From a virus: a stretch of 55,471 nt of DNA. A model generated the notes under the pieces. It was given only the letters and a program-made list of their open reading frames with translations, did not search any database and was not told where the DNA came from. The stretch spans positions 1-55,471 of the IMG/VR virus record IMGVR_UViG_3300045970_000148; one strand, written 5' to 3'. Of the stretch, positions 1 through 7,028 are shown piece after piece. Positions within the stretch are counted from its first letter, which is position 1. Every line of letters starts with the position of its first letter. The position numbers were made by a program, and so were the translations under genes.

Positions 1-276
1 CAAGATCCACGATGGACGCCAGTTCGTGATCCAGCTCATGAATAGGGATACGGGTACCGTTTTCTTTGAAGTACCTTCTTCGGTCTATCTTGAGCACACG
101 GCCATGATGTTCAAGCAGATCATCAGCCGTAATAGCATAGCGTTCCCGTAACTCCTTACGGATAGCGGCTATACGTGCCACAATGTTAGGTGATGTTAGG
201 AGTTTACTGGCTTCGACGCGTGCCGTGTTATCTTGAACTTTTGGCTTGGCCACAAGATATGCTTTGTAGCCAACAC
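1..276. repeat. Left copy of imperfect terminal overlap
   Basis: Bases 1-276 align without gaps to 55196-55471 with 7 mismatches. Four mismatches cluster near 54-67 and the others are single changes. All lie in the terS reading frame, where residues reading YFKENGTRIP here read YFNEKGNRIP in the right copy. A circular or terminally redundant assembly would normally give identical ends, so the two copies look like two alleles. Confidence 0.9.
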
Positions 277-448
277 CGCCATTCTCCACATACTCCCAAC
301 AAAAACGTTCCTTCCACGGCTCAAGCTCGGCAGATTCATAGCCCACCTCGTTCTGCATTTCCGGTAGCACTACCTGCCCTGAAACAGCTGTAGGGCTACC
401 ATTTAAAAGCGTAGCCCCTGCTGTATGTCCGTTCGGTTTTTCACTCAT
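1..448 (-). CDS. terS: Terminase small subunit, N-terminal part (gene split by window ends)
   Basis: ATG at 448 follows a strong GAGGTGAGG ribosome site. The frame stays open to base 1, which corresponds to 55196 at the other end, so the intact gene is this part joined to 54984-55471: about 219 residues. The small terminase recognises and hands packaging DNA to TerL. The N-terminus (MSEKPNGHTAG...) is polar, then a segment resembling a helix-turn-helix with 'KAYLVAKPKVQ', consistent with the Terminase_2 family. It lies directly upstream (across the join) of terL. A 22-bp palindrome sits 29 bp in front of the start. Identification rests on position and family pattern rather than a diagnostic motif. 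Confidence 0.75.
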   Translation of the reverse strand, partial: MSEKPNGHTAGATLLNGSPTAVSGQVVLPEMQNEVGYESAELEPWKERFCWEYVENGGVGYKAYLVAKPKVQDNTARVEASKLLTSPNIVARIAAIRKELRERYAITADDLLEHHGRVLKIDRRRYFKENGTRIPIHELDHELASIVDL

Positions 449-476
449 ACCTCACCTCATACCACAAATCAAAATC

Positions 477-498
477 ATCCGCAATAACTACGGCGGAT
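477..498. promoter_or_regulatory. 22-bp palindrome, copy 1 (front of terS)
   Basis: Inverted repeat of form ATCCGYM-N8-GRCGGAT, followed on the plus strand by AGT. Four more copies of exactly the same length occur at 13115, 24225, 41215 and 50838. Here it ends 29 bp before the terS start codon. Candidate operator, or a hairpin at an mRNA 5' end. Confidence 0.65.
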
Positions 499-556
499 AG
501 TCTAATAAAAGCAAAGCCTCACGTTCTTCCCTGCTTACCGGCACTGATTCTTTCAT
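488..556 (-). CDS. Possible 22-residue peptide between dnaC and terS
   Basis: A short frame whose ATG overlaps the dnaC stop as ATGA and which ends in the palindrome at 477-498. The peptide is acidic then hydrophobic (ends LLLLDYPP). Tight stop-start coupling is the only argument that it is translated. No family recognised. Confidence 0.3.
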   Translation of the reverse strand: MKESVPVSREEREALLLLDYPP

Positions 557-1407
557 GGCTGTCTCCTGTAGCTGGTCCAGTTGAGCACCAGAACACGGCC
601 ACCGTTCTCTTGAAAGCGTTCCATGCTACGGACTCCCAGTGTTTCCTCAATCTGCTTGAGCGTCAGATTAGACAGGAGTATTACCGACTTCATAGCCTCA
701 TAGCGGTCGTTTATTACTTCGGTCAGATACAGCTGTTCGGTTGCGGTGCCGAATTGCACCCCTACCTCATCAATCACCAGAAGCTCAGGAGCCACGAAAT
801 AGCGCAACACCTCATCCTCGGTAACTCCTGATTGTTTCCAGCTGTCCTTGAATCTCCTGACGACCTTGAGGGCGGTGGTATGGAGAAACGAGTAACCTCG
901 CTTCATCGTTTCTTGCCCTATGATAGCAGACAGCATGTTTTTCCCGGTACCGAGAGATCCAACCATAATCAAGCTGGTACCGCAGCCAGGAGCGAAGTCA
1001 CCAGCAAAGCTCTTGCAGGCTTCCAACACCTGAGACGCGGCCTGATTGACGGGCTTGTAATCAGCAAACACTTTGCCTTTGAATCGTTCACCGATACAGG
1101 AATCAGCAAAGTATCGGTCAATCTGGACTTGTTTTGCGTGGTTCACTCTGTCAACCGCTTCCTGCTTTATCCGGTCGTTATCGATAGCTGTTTGAGCATC
1201 AGCGCACACAGGGCAGTATGGCCCCACAAGCCACTCCGGTCCTGAAACCATCGGAGTATCGCAGATAGGACAAGGTTCATCCGGCAGCTGCTCCCTGTGG
1301 GGTAAACGTAGATCCATCAAGCCAATCGGCTTCGGGTCCATTTGGCGGGATAATTCCCGGCGTTTTGCCAACAGTCGCTCTTGTCCGGCTTGAATTTCCT
1401 GCTCCAT
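553..1407 (-). CDS. dnaC: DnaC-like helicase loader ATPase
   Basis: 284 residues. Early positions hold a four-cysteine zinc ribbon (CPIC ... CPVC, residues about 46-68). The AAA+ domain has a Walker A-like loop GSLGTGKN (about 150) and Walker B 'LLVIDEVG' (about 209), as in phage replication loaders of the DnaC/IstB type, which place the replicative helicase on DNA. The start is set by AAGGAG seven bases before ATG; this makes the gene overlap the preceding replication gene by 131 bp, which is unusually long. A later ATG at 1317 would remove most of the overlap but has no comparable ribosome site. The asparagine after GK replaces the usual Ser/Thr of Walker A, a point worth noting. Confidence 0.85.
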   Translation of the reverse strand: MEQEIQAGQERLLAKRRELSRQMDPKPIGLMDLRLPHREQLPDEPCPICDTPMVSGPEWLVGPYCPVCADAQTAIDNDRIKQEAVDRVNHAKQVQIDRYFADSCIGERFKGKVFADYKPVNQAASQVLEACKSFAGDFAPGCGTSLIMVGSLGTGKNMLSAIIGQETMKRGYSFLHTTALKVVRRFKDSWKQSGVTEDEVLRYFVAPELLVIDEVGVQFGTATEQLYLTEVINDRYEAMKSVILLSNLTLKQIEETLGVRSMERFQENGGRVLVLNWTSYRRQP

Positions 1408-2350
1408 GCGCTTCTCCTTTCACTGGCTTAAATTCCGTCTGCAACCATTTGATCGTGGCTTCATAGGGATCAAGCAGGCGCGGCTTACCACGGCAGCGGT
1501 TCAGGAACTTTTCAAGGGCTACGGTCAGGTTGATATCAGGAAACAGCTCTCTCAGACGCTCTTGCTTCTCAATGAAAATAACTTCCAGTTGACCACATGC
1601 ACCCGCCTGCTGCTGTTGACGGTTTATTTCCTTTTCCCTTTCCCTTTCCCTTTCCCTTTCCCTTTCCTTGTCAGGCACCTGTTGACTACCCGTTGACATA
1701 CCGTTAACGGGGGGTGTATCGCTCGTTAATATTCCGTCAACTATCCTCTCGCCCTTGTTTGGTGGCCACGTTAACCCTGCTTCTGTTGGAGTCTTGTCAG
1801 ACTTCACCGCATTGCAACGCTTGCATGACGTAGTGAGGTTGTCAGGTCTGTTGGTGCCGCCTTTTGAATAAGGGATTACATGATCCAGACAAATAGCTCT
1901 CTGGTTGTCTCGCAGGTTTTTGCCGCAATATTGGCAAGTATAGTTATCGGTATTGTAAATGTTGATTCTTTGTGACTGGGTAAGTGGCCTGAAATATGGT
2001 GTAATGAGGCCATCGGATGAAGGTATTTCGCTCGGCGGTTCGTCTCTTGATACTATTTGGTGCCGGGACCAGTTTTTGATTGCCCCGTATTGCTTTTCTT
2101 CGACTTCATATCGAATGAGGTACCCATGCTCAAGCAGCACATCCATAGTTCTGCTTAGATCAAAATCGATGTATGGCAGTATAGAGAGCCGCAGTTTTCT
2201 TGGTCGCCATTCAAAGCGACCTTCTCTGTCTGCTGTTGCCCATAAACCGGCAAACACCAACATGCAGTATGCCCCGAGGTTCGATGCTTCCAGATCTTGC
2301 AGATCCTCATCAATAAAAAATTCCGGCTTGATGCTTCTTATTCTCGCCAT
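1277..2350 (-). CDS. Replication initiation protein with internal HNH domain
   Basis: 357 residues. The first about 110 residues (MARIRSIKPEFF...) match the winged-helix N-terminus found in many phage replication proteins that lie just upstream of dnaC. Residues about 130-190 form an HNH/zinc domain: CQYC, then LDHVIPYSKGG, DNL and CKRCN. A strongly charged Glu-Arg repeat (about residues 228-243) coded by a hexamer microsatellite separates it from a C-terminal region. ATG follows AGGGGATTGT. The role in origin opening or helicase recruitment is inferred from gene order; whether the HNH part cuts DNA cannot be told. Confidence 0.75.
   Translation of the reverse strand: MARIRSIKPEFFIDEDLQDLEASNLGAYCMLVFAGLWATADREGRFEWRPRKLRLSILPYIDFDLSRTMDVLLEHGYLIRYEVEEKQYGAIKNWSRHQIVSRDEPPSEIPSSDGLITPYFRPLTQSQRINIYNTDNYTCQYCGKNLRDNQRAICLDHVIPYSKGGTNRPDNLTTSCKRCNAVKSDKTPTEAGLTWPPNKGERIVDGILTSDTPPVNGMSTGSQQVPDKEREREREREREKEINRQQQQAGACGQLEVIFIEKQERLRELFPDINLTVALEKFLNRCRGKPRLLDPYEATIKWLQTEFKPVKGEAHGAGNSSRTRATVGKTPGIIPPNGPEADWLDGSTFTPQGAAAG
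1633..1667. repeat. Hexamer microsatellite (TTTCCC)n in replication gene
   Basis: Nearly six tandem copies of TTTCCC on the plus strand, read on the minus strand as alternating Glu and Arg codons in the replication protein. Gain or loss of a unit keeps frame, so only linker length would vary. Confidence 0.9.
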
Positions 2351-2374
2351 ACAATCCCCTGGTGGACGTAGTAT

Positions 2375-2533
2375 CTACTTACAGCAATACTTGCAGCGGA
2401 CAAACACCCGCAATGTGGCCGGATCTACTTCGGTGATACCCTTGGCCTTGGCAACCAACTGGAGACACGATCTGTTCCGGTGGATGGTCTTGGCCTGTCT
2501 GGTTGTGCTGGTGGAGATAAAGTAACTGTTCAT
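2375..2533 (-). CDS. Small Cys-rich basic protein (52 aa)
   Basis: ATG overlaps the previous stop as ATGA (translational coupling), and the gene ends 25 bp before the replication gene. The peptide is basic, with cysteines at residue 23 and in a C-terminal RCKYCCK cluster, perhaps binding a metal. No family recognised. Its position, coupled upstream of the replication gene, suggests early expression. Confidence 0.6.
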   Translation of the reverse strand: MNSYFISTSTTRQAKTIHRNRSCLQLVAKAKGITEVDPATLRVFVRCKYCCK

Positions 2534-2883
2534 TTTCCAGCCAAATTGATTATGTCGTCAGCAATCCATTTGCAGAGATTGCCGGGAAGGTTGCGGACGT
2601 ATGTTGCCGCTTCTGACAAGCCTTGAGATTGTCCATCCTTGAAGGCTGCTTTGATTTGTTTTTCCAGTTCTTTTGTGAATACATCCAGCAACATATCCAG
2701 ATTGTAGTTATCAATTATTGCCTGTTTGGTAACAAGTTGTTCATTTGCATGAGCATTGCATTGTTCCAACTGTTCAACAGTGATAAGCAAATCCTGAATT
2801 ATTTTATCAGCCTGCGGTAAAGCATTGGGAATCATATATTTCCCTACAATCCATCTATATGCTTGTTCCTTGAGGTTGCTCAT
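2530..2883 (-). CDS. Hypothetical early protein (117 aa)
   Basis: Starts at ATG 2883 preceded by AAAGGG; a GTG two codons earlier is the alternative. Mostly helical, rich in Gln and Leu, with a predicted coiled segment around residues 25-75 and a C-terminal 'NLPGNLCKWIADD' stretch. No signal peptide, membrane segment or known motif. It is coupled to the downstream 52-residue gene. Confidence 0.65.
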   Translation of the reverse strand: MSNLKEQAYRWIVGKYMIPNALPQADKIIQDLLITVEQLEQCNAHANEQLVTKQAIIDNYNLDMLLDVFTKELEKQIKAAFKDGQSQGLSEAATYVRNLPGNLCKWIADDIINLAGK

Positions 2884-2906
2884 AAACACCCTTTCATAAT
2901 AAACCT

Positions 2907-3206
2907 TTAGACACGCCTTACATCAGATAACGCTTGTGGGTGAATGCTGCCCGCCGTGGCCGCCAGCATTGCCGCCATCAGCATCATTGACGATGACCTG
3001 CCACGACTACCAAAACCACCAGTTCCGACACTTCGCTGTCGTGGCTCCGTGACGCATGGTGGCGTGTAATCCCTGTCCAGTGTTGCGTCACGTTCAGCCT
3101 GACGGAGCAAATACGCTTCCCGATCTATGCGGTGCCGCTCTTCACGTTTTGCAATGGACTCTGCTTTCCGTTCTTCAAATGTTCCTCGCTTGCTCGCTTG
3201 TCCCAT
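2907..3206 (-). CDS. Hypothetical charged protein (99 aa)
   Basis: ATG follows AGGAGGAG, a near-perfect ribosome site. The N-terminal half is a charged helix (many Arg/Glu), followed by a Gly/Ser-rich linker and a hydrophobic MMLMAAMLAATAG stretch that could be a short membrane or packing helix. Family not recognised. Lies in the same minus-strand early run as the replication genes. Confidence 0.65.
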   Translation of the reverse strand: MGQASKRGTFEERKAESIAKREERHRIDREAYLLRQAERDATLDRDYTPPCVTEPRQRSVGTGGFGSRGRSSSMMLMAAMLAATAGSIHPQALSDVRRV

Positions 3207-3288
3207 GCTTCGCTCCTCCTGTAAAATCAGTAACCAACGTCACCACCCAACCAATAAATCAGGCCGGATCAAGCACCATCCATTATGT

Positions 3289-3653
3289 CTACAAACCGTA
3301 TCGTCGCTCTTCTTCTTTGCATTTCAGATAGTGATAAAAACTTTCGTAACAATCACCGACTCTCAAATAGTCCTGATAGCGCTGTTGGCTTCGGGTTAGT
3401 TTCGGTGCCGGTGGCCGCTTCGGGCTATTCAGCGCCACGTAGTCAATCCCTGTTGGGGTAACAACGAAACAGTGCATATCGCCAGTGAATGAACGTGTGC
3501 CAAAGTCTTTCATCAATCCCATAACGACCAACTCCGTACAGGCGTCGAAATCTTTGCTACCGGGACCAGTAGCAAAGTGATTGCGGAATTGGTTGCCGTG
3601 GCCGTACTTATCCAGCCCGAGGGAGTGTTGCAGAATGTGTAATTTATTGATAT
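3289..3653 (-). pseudogene. Gene that lost its start to the ISC insertion
   Basis: The frame ending at 3289 is open from the element edge (3653) without any ATG, GTG or TTG before a TTG at 3531, and it meets a stop just inside the element. The peptide from the edge begins DINKLHILQHSLG and continues through an ordinary soluble protein (about 121 residues remain). If the element is removed in silico, the frame continues into the sequence now at 5617 and beyond, where a TTG start with a GAGCGGG site overlaps the end of the upstream gene. So the element probably separated start and body. Expression from TTG 3531 would give an 80-residue remnant. Confidence 0.6.
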
Positions 3654-3664
3654 CGGGCGTAAAA

Positions 3665-3687
3665 CCGGTATCCCTTTAGGGTAGCGG
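3665..3687. repeat. Right-end subterminal hairpin of ISC element
   Basis: CCG-G-TA-T-CCCT-TT-AGGG-TA-G-CGG: stem with one mismatch, a bulged T and a two-base loop. Shares the ATCCCTTTAGGGT core with the left-end hairpin. Likely TnpA recognition site. Confidence 0.7.
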
Positions 3688-3715
3688 ATGTAAGCCCGTT
3701 GCCTTTTGCGATAGT

Positions 3716-4120
3716 TCATCCTTGGCTCCCAATGTATTGCTCTATTGTGGCTTTGCTTGCGTTTCCGATGCTGCTGGCAAAGTAGCCATCACTCCAAAAG
3801 GTTTGCTCTCTCCAAAAGCATCTCATTAAACGCTCCGCGTTGCCGTTTTGTCGCCAGAGACGATAGGTTGAAACCTGCTTTAGCAGGCGGACTATCTGCA
3901 ATACCGACTGGGTCGGGTTGTACGAAACCAGCAAATGCACATGGTCTTTGTCGGTTTCCATCTTGACAATCCCGACATCGTTTTCCTCGGCAATATCGCG
4001 CAGGAGCTGTTTAACCTGATCTCCCATATCGGAGACAAGCAACTTCCTGCGATACTTACAGACAAAGATCATGTGGGCTAACAGCAAATATTTGGCATGG
4101 TTCTTTGTGACGTAATCCAT
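3716..4120 (-). CDS. tnpA: IS200/IS605 Y1 transposase
   Basis: 134 residues, typical length. TnpA moves single-stranded element copies through a 5'-phosphotyrosine link. The metal-binding HUH motif is DHVHLLV (about residue 60) and the catalytic tyrosine is in EQYIGSQG near the C-terminus (about 129). Also seen: the family signature FWREQTFWSDGYF. ATG follows GAGG at good spacing and overlaps the iscB 3' end by 43 bp, so the two are translated together. No lesion visible; it looks active. Confidence 0.92.
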   Translation of the reverse strand: MDYVTKNHAKYLLLAHMIFVCKYRRKLLVSDMGDQVKQLLRDIAEENDVGIVKMETDKDHVHLLVSYNPTQSVLQIVRLLKQVSTYRLWRQNGNAERLMRCFWREQTFWSDGYFASSIGNASKATIEQYIGSQG

Positions 4121-5325
4121 GACGACCTCGCTTGTACTCTTGTTAAGCCGTCCAGCTTCGGGATTGGCTTGATAGCCAGCTTCGTACCAAAAATATCAGT
4201 TAGAATGGCATAGCCGGTAGACATGCGCCCCTTGATGAAATACTCCTTGCCGAGATGCTTTACCTTGTCGAACTTCCTGAAGCCGCAGATCTTGCCGGTA
4301 GGAATCCGCTGTTCGGAACGACGGCCTTTCGTTTGCTGATAATCCCCGTCAGAGATGCTCTTTTTGTACAGCACGGTTGTAGTGCGGAACCTAACCGGGT
4401 TGCCTTGGCTGGCGATTGCGACAGCGTCAAAATGATGCTCTTTGGGCAAACCCATTAACTGCCGATGTTCCTTGGTGATAAAGCCAAAGGTCTCCTCTGC
4501 TGACGGCAAGGCTTTCAGTAGCTGGACTCGGATGCTGTTCATCTGAGTAGCATGGCGGAGTTGCCCTCGTTTCTTGCCTCCCTTGAGGACGATCTGGCCC
4601 TGGTGTAAGGCATCGTGATCGGTCTTGCATAAGGTAATCAGGTTGGATTCTTCGTCGCTCCCGCCGTTTCTCCTGAATATGATGTGGTGAACATGGAGAT
4701 GGCGATCCTTCGATTTGCCTTTGCAGTGCTGGCAGGTGTGGCCGTCCCTGTTCATAACGAACGCCTTGGTATTGGCAAATCCGTAGTTGACGCCTTTCTG
4801 ATACAAGGACTTATCCTGCAGTACGGCTGGATTCTTTAATGCGTGAGCGTCGAATGAAGCTGTCTCGATGATCTCCCTGGATACCGGCAGGATCGACTTC
4901 ACAAAGGCGGTCTCCTTGAGATGCGAGTCGGTTTTGCTTCTCATTGTGGGGGAGAACCTGCCCTTTTTGATTGAGTTGCCCCGGTGCAACCATCTGGCTT
5001 GTCTGTAGCGGGTCTTACGATTGCGCCGGTTCCTGCGGTTTTTACTCCGGGCTTTCATTATCGAGGCGATGTCGTTCCTCACCTCTACTTGGGAAAGATA
5101 CAACACATCCCCGTTTTCGCTTACAGCAGCAGCACCCATTGTGCCGCTGGCTGTGTCCAGGCCAAAGGTGACACCCTGAACGTATTCTTTGGTCTCGTTG
5201 ACCAGCTTGATTACGAAGGGTGTTCGCGTCATACACTTGGCCTTGCCCTGTTTCAGAAGTAATCGTGCTACTACCGGGAGGCAAGGCATAAGTGGTGCGT
5301 TATTTCGGGACAGAACAAAAACCAT
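4078..5325 (-). CDS. iscB: IscB RNA-guided nuclease
   Basis: 415 residues, start fixed by AAGGAGG nine bases before ATG 5325. IscB is the transposon-borne ancestor of Cas9. Order seen: N-terminal PLMP domain (PLMP at 11-14), RuvC-I (GLDTAS, D56), arginine-rich bridge helix (about 92-111), RuvC-II (EIIETASFD, about 151-158), HNH (C198, C201, HVHH 211-214, C233, H237), RuvC-III (HHFDA, D300), then a C-terminal adjacent-motif reading region. All catalytic residues expected for RuvC and HNH are present, so it should cut both strands at a site named by the omega RNA encoded just upstream. In ISC elements this activity is thought to preserve or restore the element. Confidence 0.93.
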   Translation of the reverse strand: MVFVLSRNNAPLMPCLPVVARLLLKQGKAKCMTRTPFVIKLVNETKEYVQGVTFGLDTASGTMGAAAVSENGDVLYLSQVEVRNDIASIMKARSKNRRNRRNRKTRYRQARWLHRGNSIKKGRFSPTMRSKTDSHLKETAFVKSILPVSREIIETASFDAHALKNPAVLQDKSLYQKGVNYGFANTKAFVMNRDGHTCQHCKGKSKDRHLHVHHIIFRRNGGSDEESNLITLCKTDHDALHQGQIVLKGGKKRGQLRHATQMNSIRVQLLKALPSAEETFGFITKEHRQLMGLPKEHHFDAVAIASQGNPVRFRTTTVLYKKSISDGDYQQTKGRRSEQRIPTGKICGFRKFDKVKHLGKEYFIKGRMSTGYAILTDIFGTKLAIKPIPKLDGLTRVQARSSWITSQRTMPNICC

Positions 5326-5632
5326 AACCAAACCTCCTTGGTAAATTCTCTGCATTGCTGCAGGTTGTGCGTAACTCCAAACTGTTACCATCTGGAGTGT
5401 CCGACTTCATCTCGACAAAGATAATCAGGCTTTTTACACTCACGGCACCGAGCCTTTCCCCAGCTCTACTTAATCCGTGAGCGACATTGCCTCAGTCTGA
5501 TGCGTCAACCAAGGGTGTCATGACCTAACTATCGTAGCTGGCGTTTCTGCCAACTGAGTCTGGTGAACTTAGGCTCCTTTCGAAGCCACGATCCCTTTAG
5601 GGTCGTGGTAGTTCACCAGTATGGTAAGTCCA
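5326..5632 (-). ncRNA. Omega RNA (HEARO-like) region with guide
   Basis: Gene-free, GC-rich and rich in inverted repeats, directly upstream of iscB where the omega RNA of ISC elements is encoded. The scaffold would run from the left end (5616) towards 5326, with a hairpin at 5586-5608. In this family the guide is the flanking host sequence just outside the left end, i.e. about 16 or more bases from 5617 upwards (minus strand, ending ACTTACCATACTG). Exact ends are not determined. Confidence 0.65.
5586..5608. repeat. Left-end subterminal hairpin of ISC element
   Basis: CCACGA-T-CCCT-TT-AGGG-TCGTGG: ten base pairs with one bulged T and a two-base loop, matching the right-end hairpin core. It lies 8 bp inside the inferred left end and would be the first stem of the omega RNA. 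Confidence 0.75.
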
Positions 5633-5711
5633 GCTCAATTCGTGCCCGCTCGCACTCCGACATAATGATGTAGCTAAATATGCGAGGATCTTTCAGGAGA
5701 GCAAATATCAT
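5613..5711 (-). CDS. Small protein cut at its stop codon by the ISC element
   Basis: ATG overlaps the MazG-like stop (ATGA). The frame gives 32 residues ending ARIELDLPYW. The last tryptophan and the TGA come from the ISC element; without it the gene would end ...DLPY-TGA. The C-terminus CERARIELDLPY is identical to the end of the 100-residue protein at 7029-7331, so the two are relatives. Function unknown. Confidence 0.6.
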   Translation of the reverse strand: MIFALLKDPRIFSYIIMSECERARIELDLPYW

Positions 5712-6034
5712 CTATTGGCTCCATTCCCGCTTATCACTCCACGTAGTTGCCGTGAAGCCAGCTTTTCGATGTTGCAGAAGGCCACATACTCAAGATTAGT
5801 CCCAAGTTCGTCACAGAGCGTAGCCAGGTACCAAAGGACATCGCCCAATTCTGCGATAAGATCCTGCTTGTGGTCCTGGACTACTCCGCCATGATCCCGA
5901 AATATCTTCTTGATCTTGTCCAGTACTTCGCCCGTTTCACCAGCTAAACCAAGAGCCGGATAGATGATGCCGTGGCCTATGACCGGATATGTTGCGGTTT
6001 TGCGGGCTTCTCTCTGGTAATCACTGAATTCCAT
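5708..6034 (-). CDS. MazG-like nucleotide pyrophosphohydrolase
   Basis: 108 residues. Four-helix MazG fold: the ExxE-type metal motif GETGEVLDKIKK (about residues 30-41) and the second motif AELGDVLWYL (about 61-70) are both present. Such enzymes hydrolyse NTPs or dNTPs to monophosphates and pyrophosphate; phage forms may clean nucleotide pools or blunt ppGpp-linked responses. Overlaps the DHH gene by 14 bp and couples to the small gene downstream. Confidence 0.85.
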   Translation of the reverse strand: MEFSDYQREARKTATYPVIGHGIIYPALGLAGETGEVLDKIKKIFRDHGGVVQDHKQDLIAELGDVLWYLATLCDELGTNLEYVAFCNIEKLASRQLRGVISGNGANR

Positions 6035-6875
6035 TCTGTTCCCCCGTCAAGCTAAACGGCAGAACATCACATTGAAAACCTGATGCCCCTTTATGCCCCC
6101 CCCCACCACGAGCCTTGCAAATCACCGACACATCAACATCCGGCTTTTCGGCATACAGCGATACCTTCCATTTATCCCGGTACCAGCAAAACGACAACAT
6201 TGCGTCATGTTTCTCTGGATCATAACCGGAATCAAACACAGTGGAATTTGTCAGCCCCTTGTTGACGGCCAACACCCGCAAGCCATCCAGCTCAGTTTCA
6301 AAGCCGCACGTCCGAAGATAGCTCTCATTGTCTTTCTTCTGTGCCGCCAGTAGCAGGGCTCCGTCATGAGTAATCTCTGCCACCAGTTCATCATCAATAA
6401 ACAGGCGGTGCCAGAACTCGCTATTGTTCGGATCAGTATTGAACTGCCATACGCCTTTCTGGAACTCCATTGCGCCAGGGTGATTCATCCAGTCCCACAC
6501 GTCATAGCGCCCCAACAGAAACACCGCACGCGGCATGTCAGAACCAACCAGACATTCCCACACCAGTTCACAACCAGCCTTGCCGACAACCTGCATTCCA
6601 TTGAAAGGCACACCGGCAGCGTCCCGCTCTTCAATGGCGCTCTTGTGGTGATCGATCCAGACTAATGCACCGCACGCCTCTTTTAGACGGATCATGTCAG
6701 TGAATGGCTGTAGCGAAAAGTCCACCATATACACCAGCTCGTCAGATAGGATCGTATCCCACGGAAACGGCTGTCCATAATTGATGCCGACCAGTTCACA
6801 TTCAGGATGTACTTCTTTAACTATTGCGCCAGAACAGCGGCCATCATGATCTGCGCTGTGGTAAAAACATTTCAT
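6021..6875 (-). CDS. DHH/DHHA1 family phosphoesterase
   Basis: 284 residues with ATG 6875 chosen because GGAGGTGCTCA precedes it; the frame is open further upstream but that part lies over the leader. The DHH motif is VWIDHHKSA (about residue 85), an early SADHDG block supplies further metal ligands, and the C-terminal DHHA1 glycine motif is ARGGGGHKGASGF. Family members hydrolyse phosphodiesters in short oligonucleotides or cyclic dinucleotides. Its neighbours are MazG-like and Tad2 proteins, so removal of nucleotide signals is possible but not shown. Confidence 0.85.
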   Translation of the reverse strand: MKCFYHSADHDGRCSGAIVKEVHPECELVGINYGQPFPWDTILSDELVYMVDFSLQPFTDMIRLKEACGALVWIDHHKSAIEERDAAGVPFNGMQVVGKAGCELVWECLVGSDMPRAVFLLGRYDVWDWMNHPGAMEFQKGVWQFNTDPNNSEFWHRLFIDDELVAEITHDGALLLAAQKKDNESYLRTCGFETELDGLRVLAVNKGLTNSTVFDSGYDPEKHDAMLSFCWYRDKWKVSLYAEKPDVDVSVICKARGGGGHKGASGFQCDVLPFSLTGEQNGIQ

Positions 6876-6898
6876 TGAGCACCTCCGGTTAATTGTGT

Positions 6899-6920
6899 GC
6901 CGGTCTTTCCCGGCTGTCAC
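6899..6920 (-). promoter_or_regulatory. Recurrent leader hairpin, copy A (front of DHH gene)
   Basis: On the minus strand GUGACA is followed by stem GCCGG / CCGGC with a six-base GA-rich loop, 24 bp in front of the DHH start codon. Similar elements occur at 7980 and 8135. The 146 bp between this gene and 7029 hold no other convincing gene. Confidence 0.45.
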
Positions 6921-7028
6921 GCTACCCACTGTTCGACCCGTATTTGCATCTGCCAGCCATGCTTGTGCTACGGCAGAGGTTCCCCAACTATTGGGCTCAC
7001 CGGTTAAGGGAGGGCAGCGACCCACCCG

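Larger units (their letters stand above)
3654..5616 (-). mobile_element. IS200/IS605-type ISC element (TnpA + IscB)
   Basis: About 1.96 kb, inserted on the minus strand. It holds a Y1 HUH transposase, an IscB nuclease and an upstream omega-RNA region, the standard ISC layout. Subterminal hairpins with the identical core CCCTTTAGGG and the same bulged T lie near both ends in the same orientation (3665-3687 and 5586-5608), as expected for IS200/IS605 left and right ends. Joining 5617 to 3653 rebuilds a TGA stop for the upstream small gene and opens the downstream gene's frame; that is how the ends were placed, to within one or two bases. Confidence 0.8.

Noticed and set aside
3513-3719. 68-residue minus frame across the ISC right end
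   Set aside because: It crosses the hairpin and the element edge and competes with the better frame of the truncated gene; no ribosome site.
4078-5391. TnpB instead of IscB
   Set aside because: PLMP motif at the N-terminus, HNH inside RuvC and upstream RNA region are IscB features; TnpB lacks HNH.
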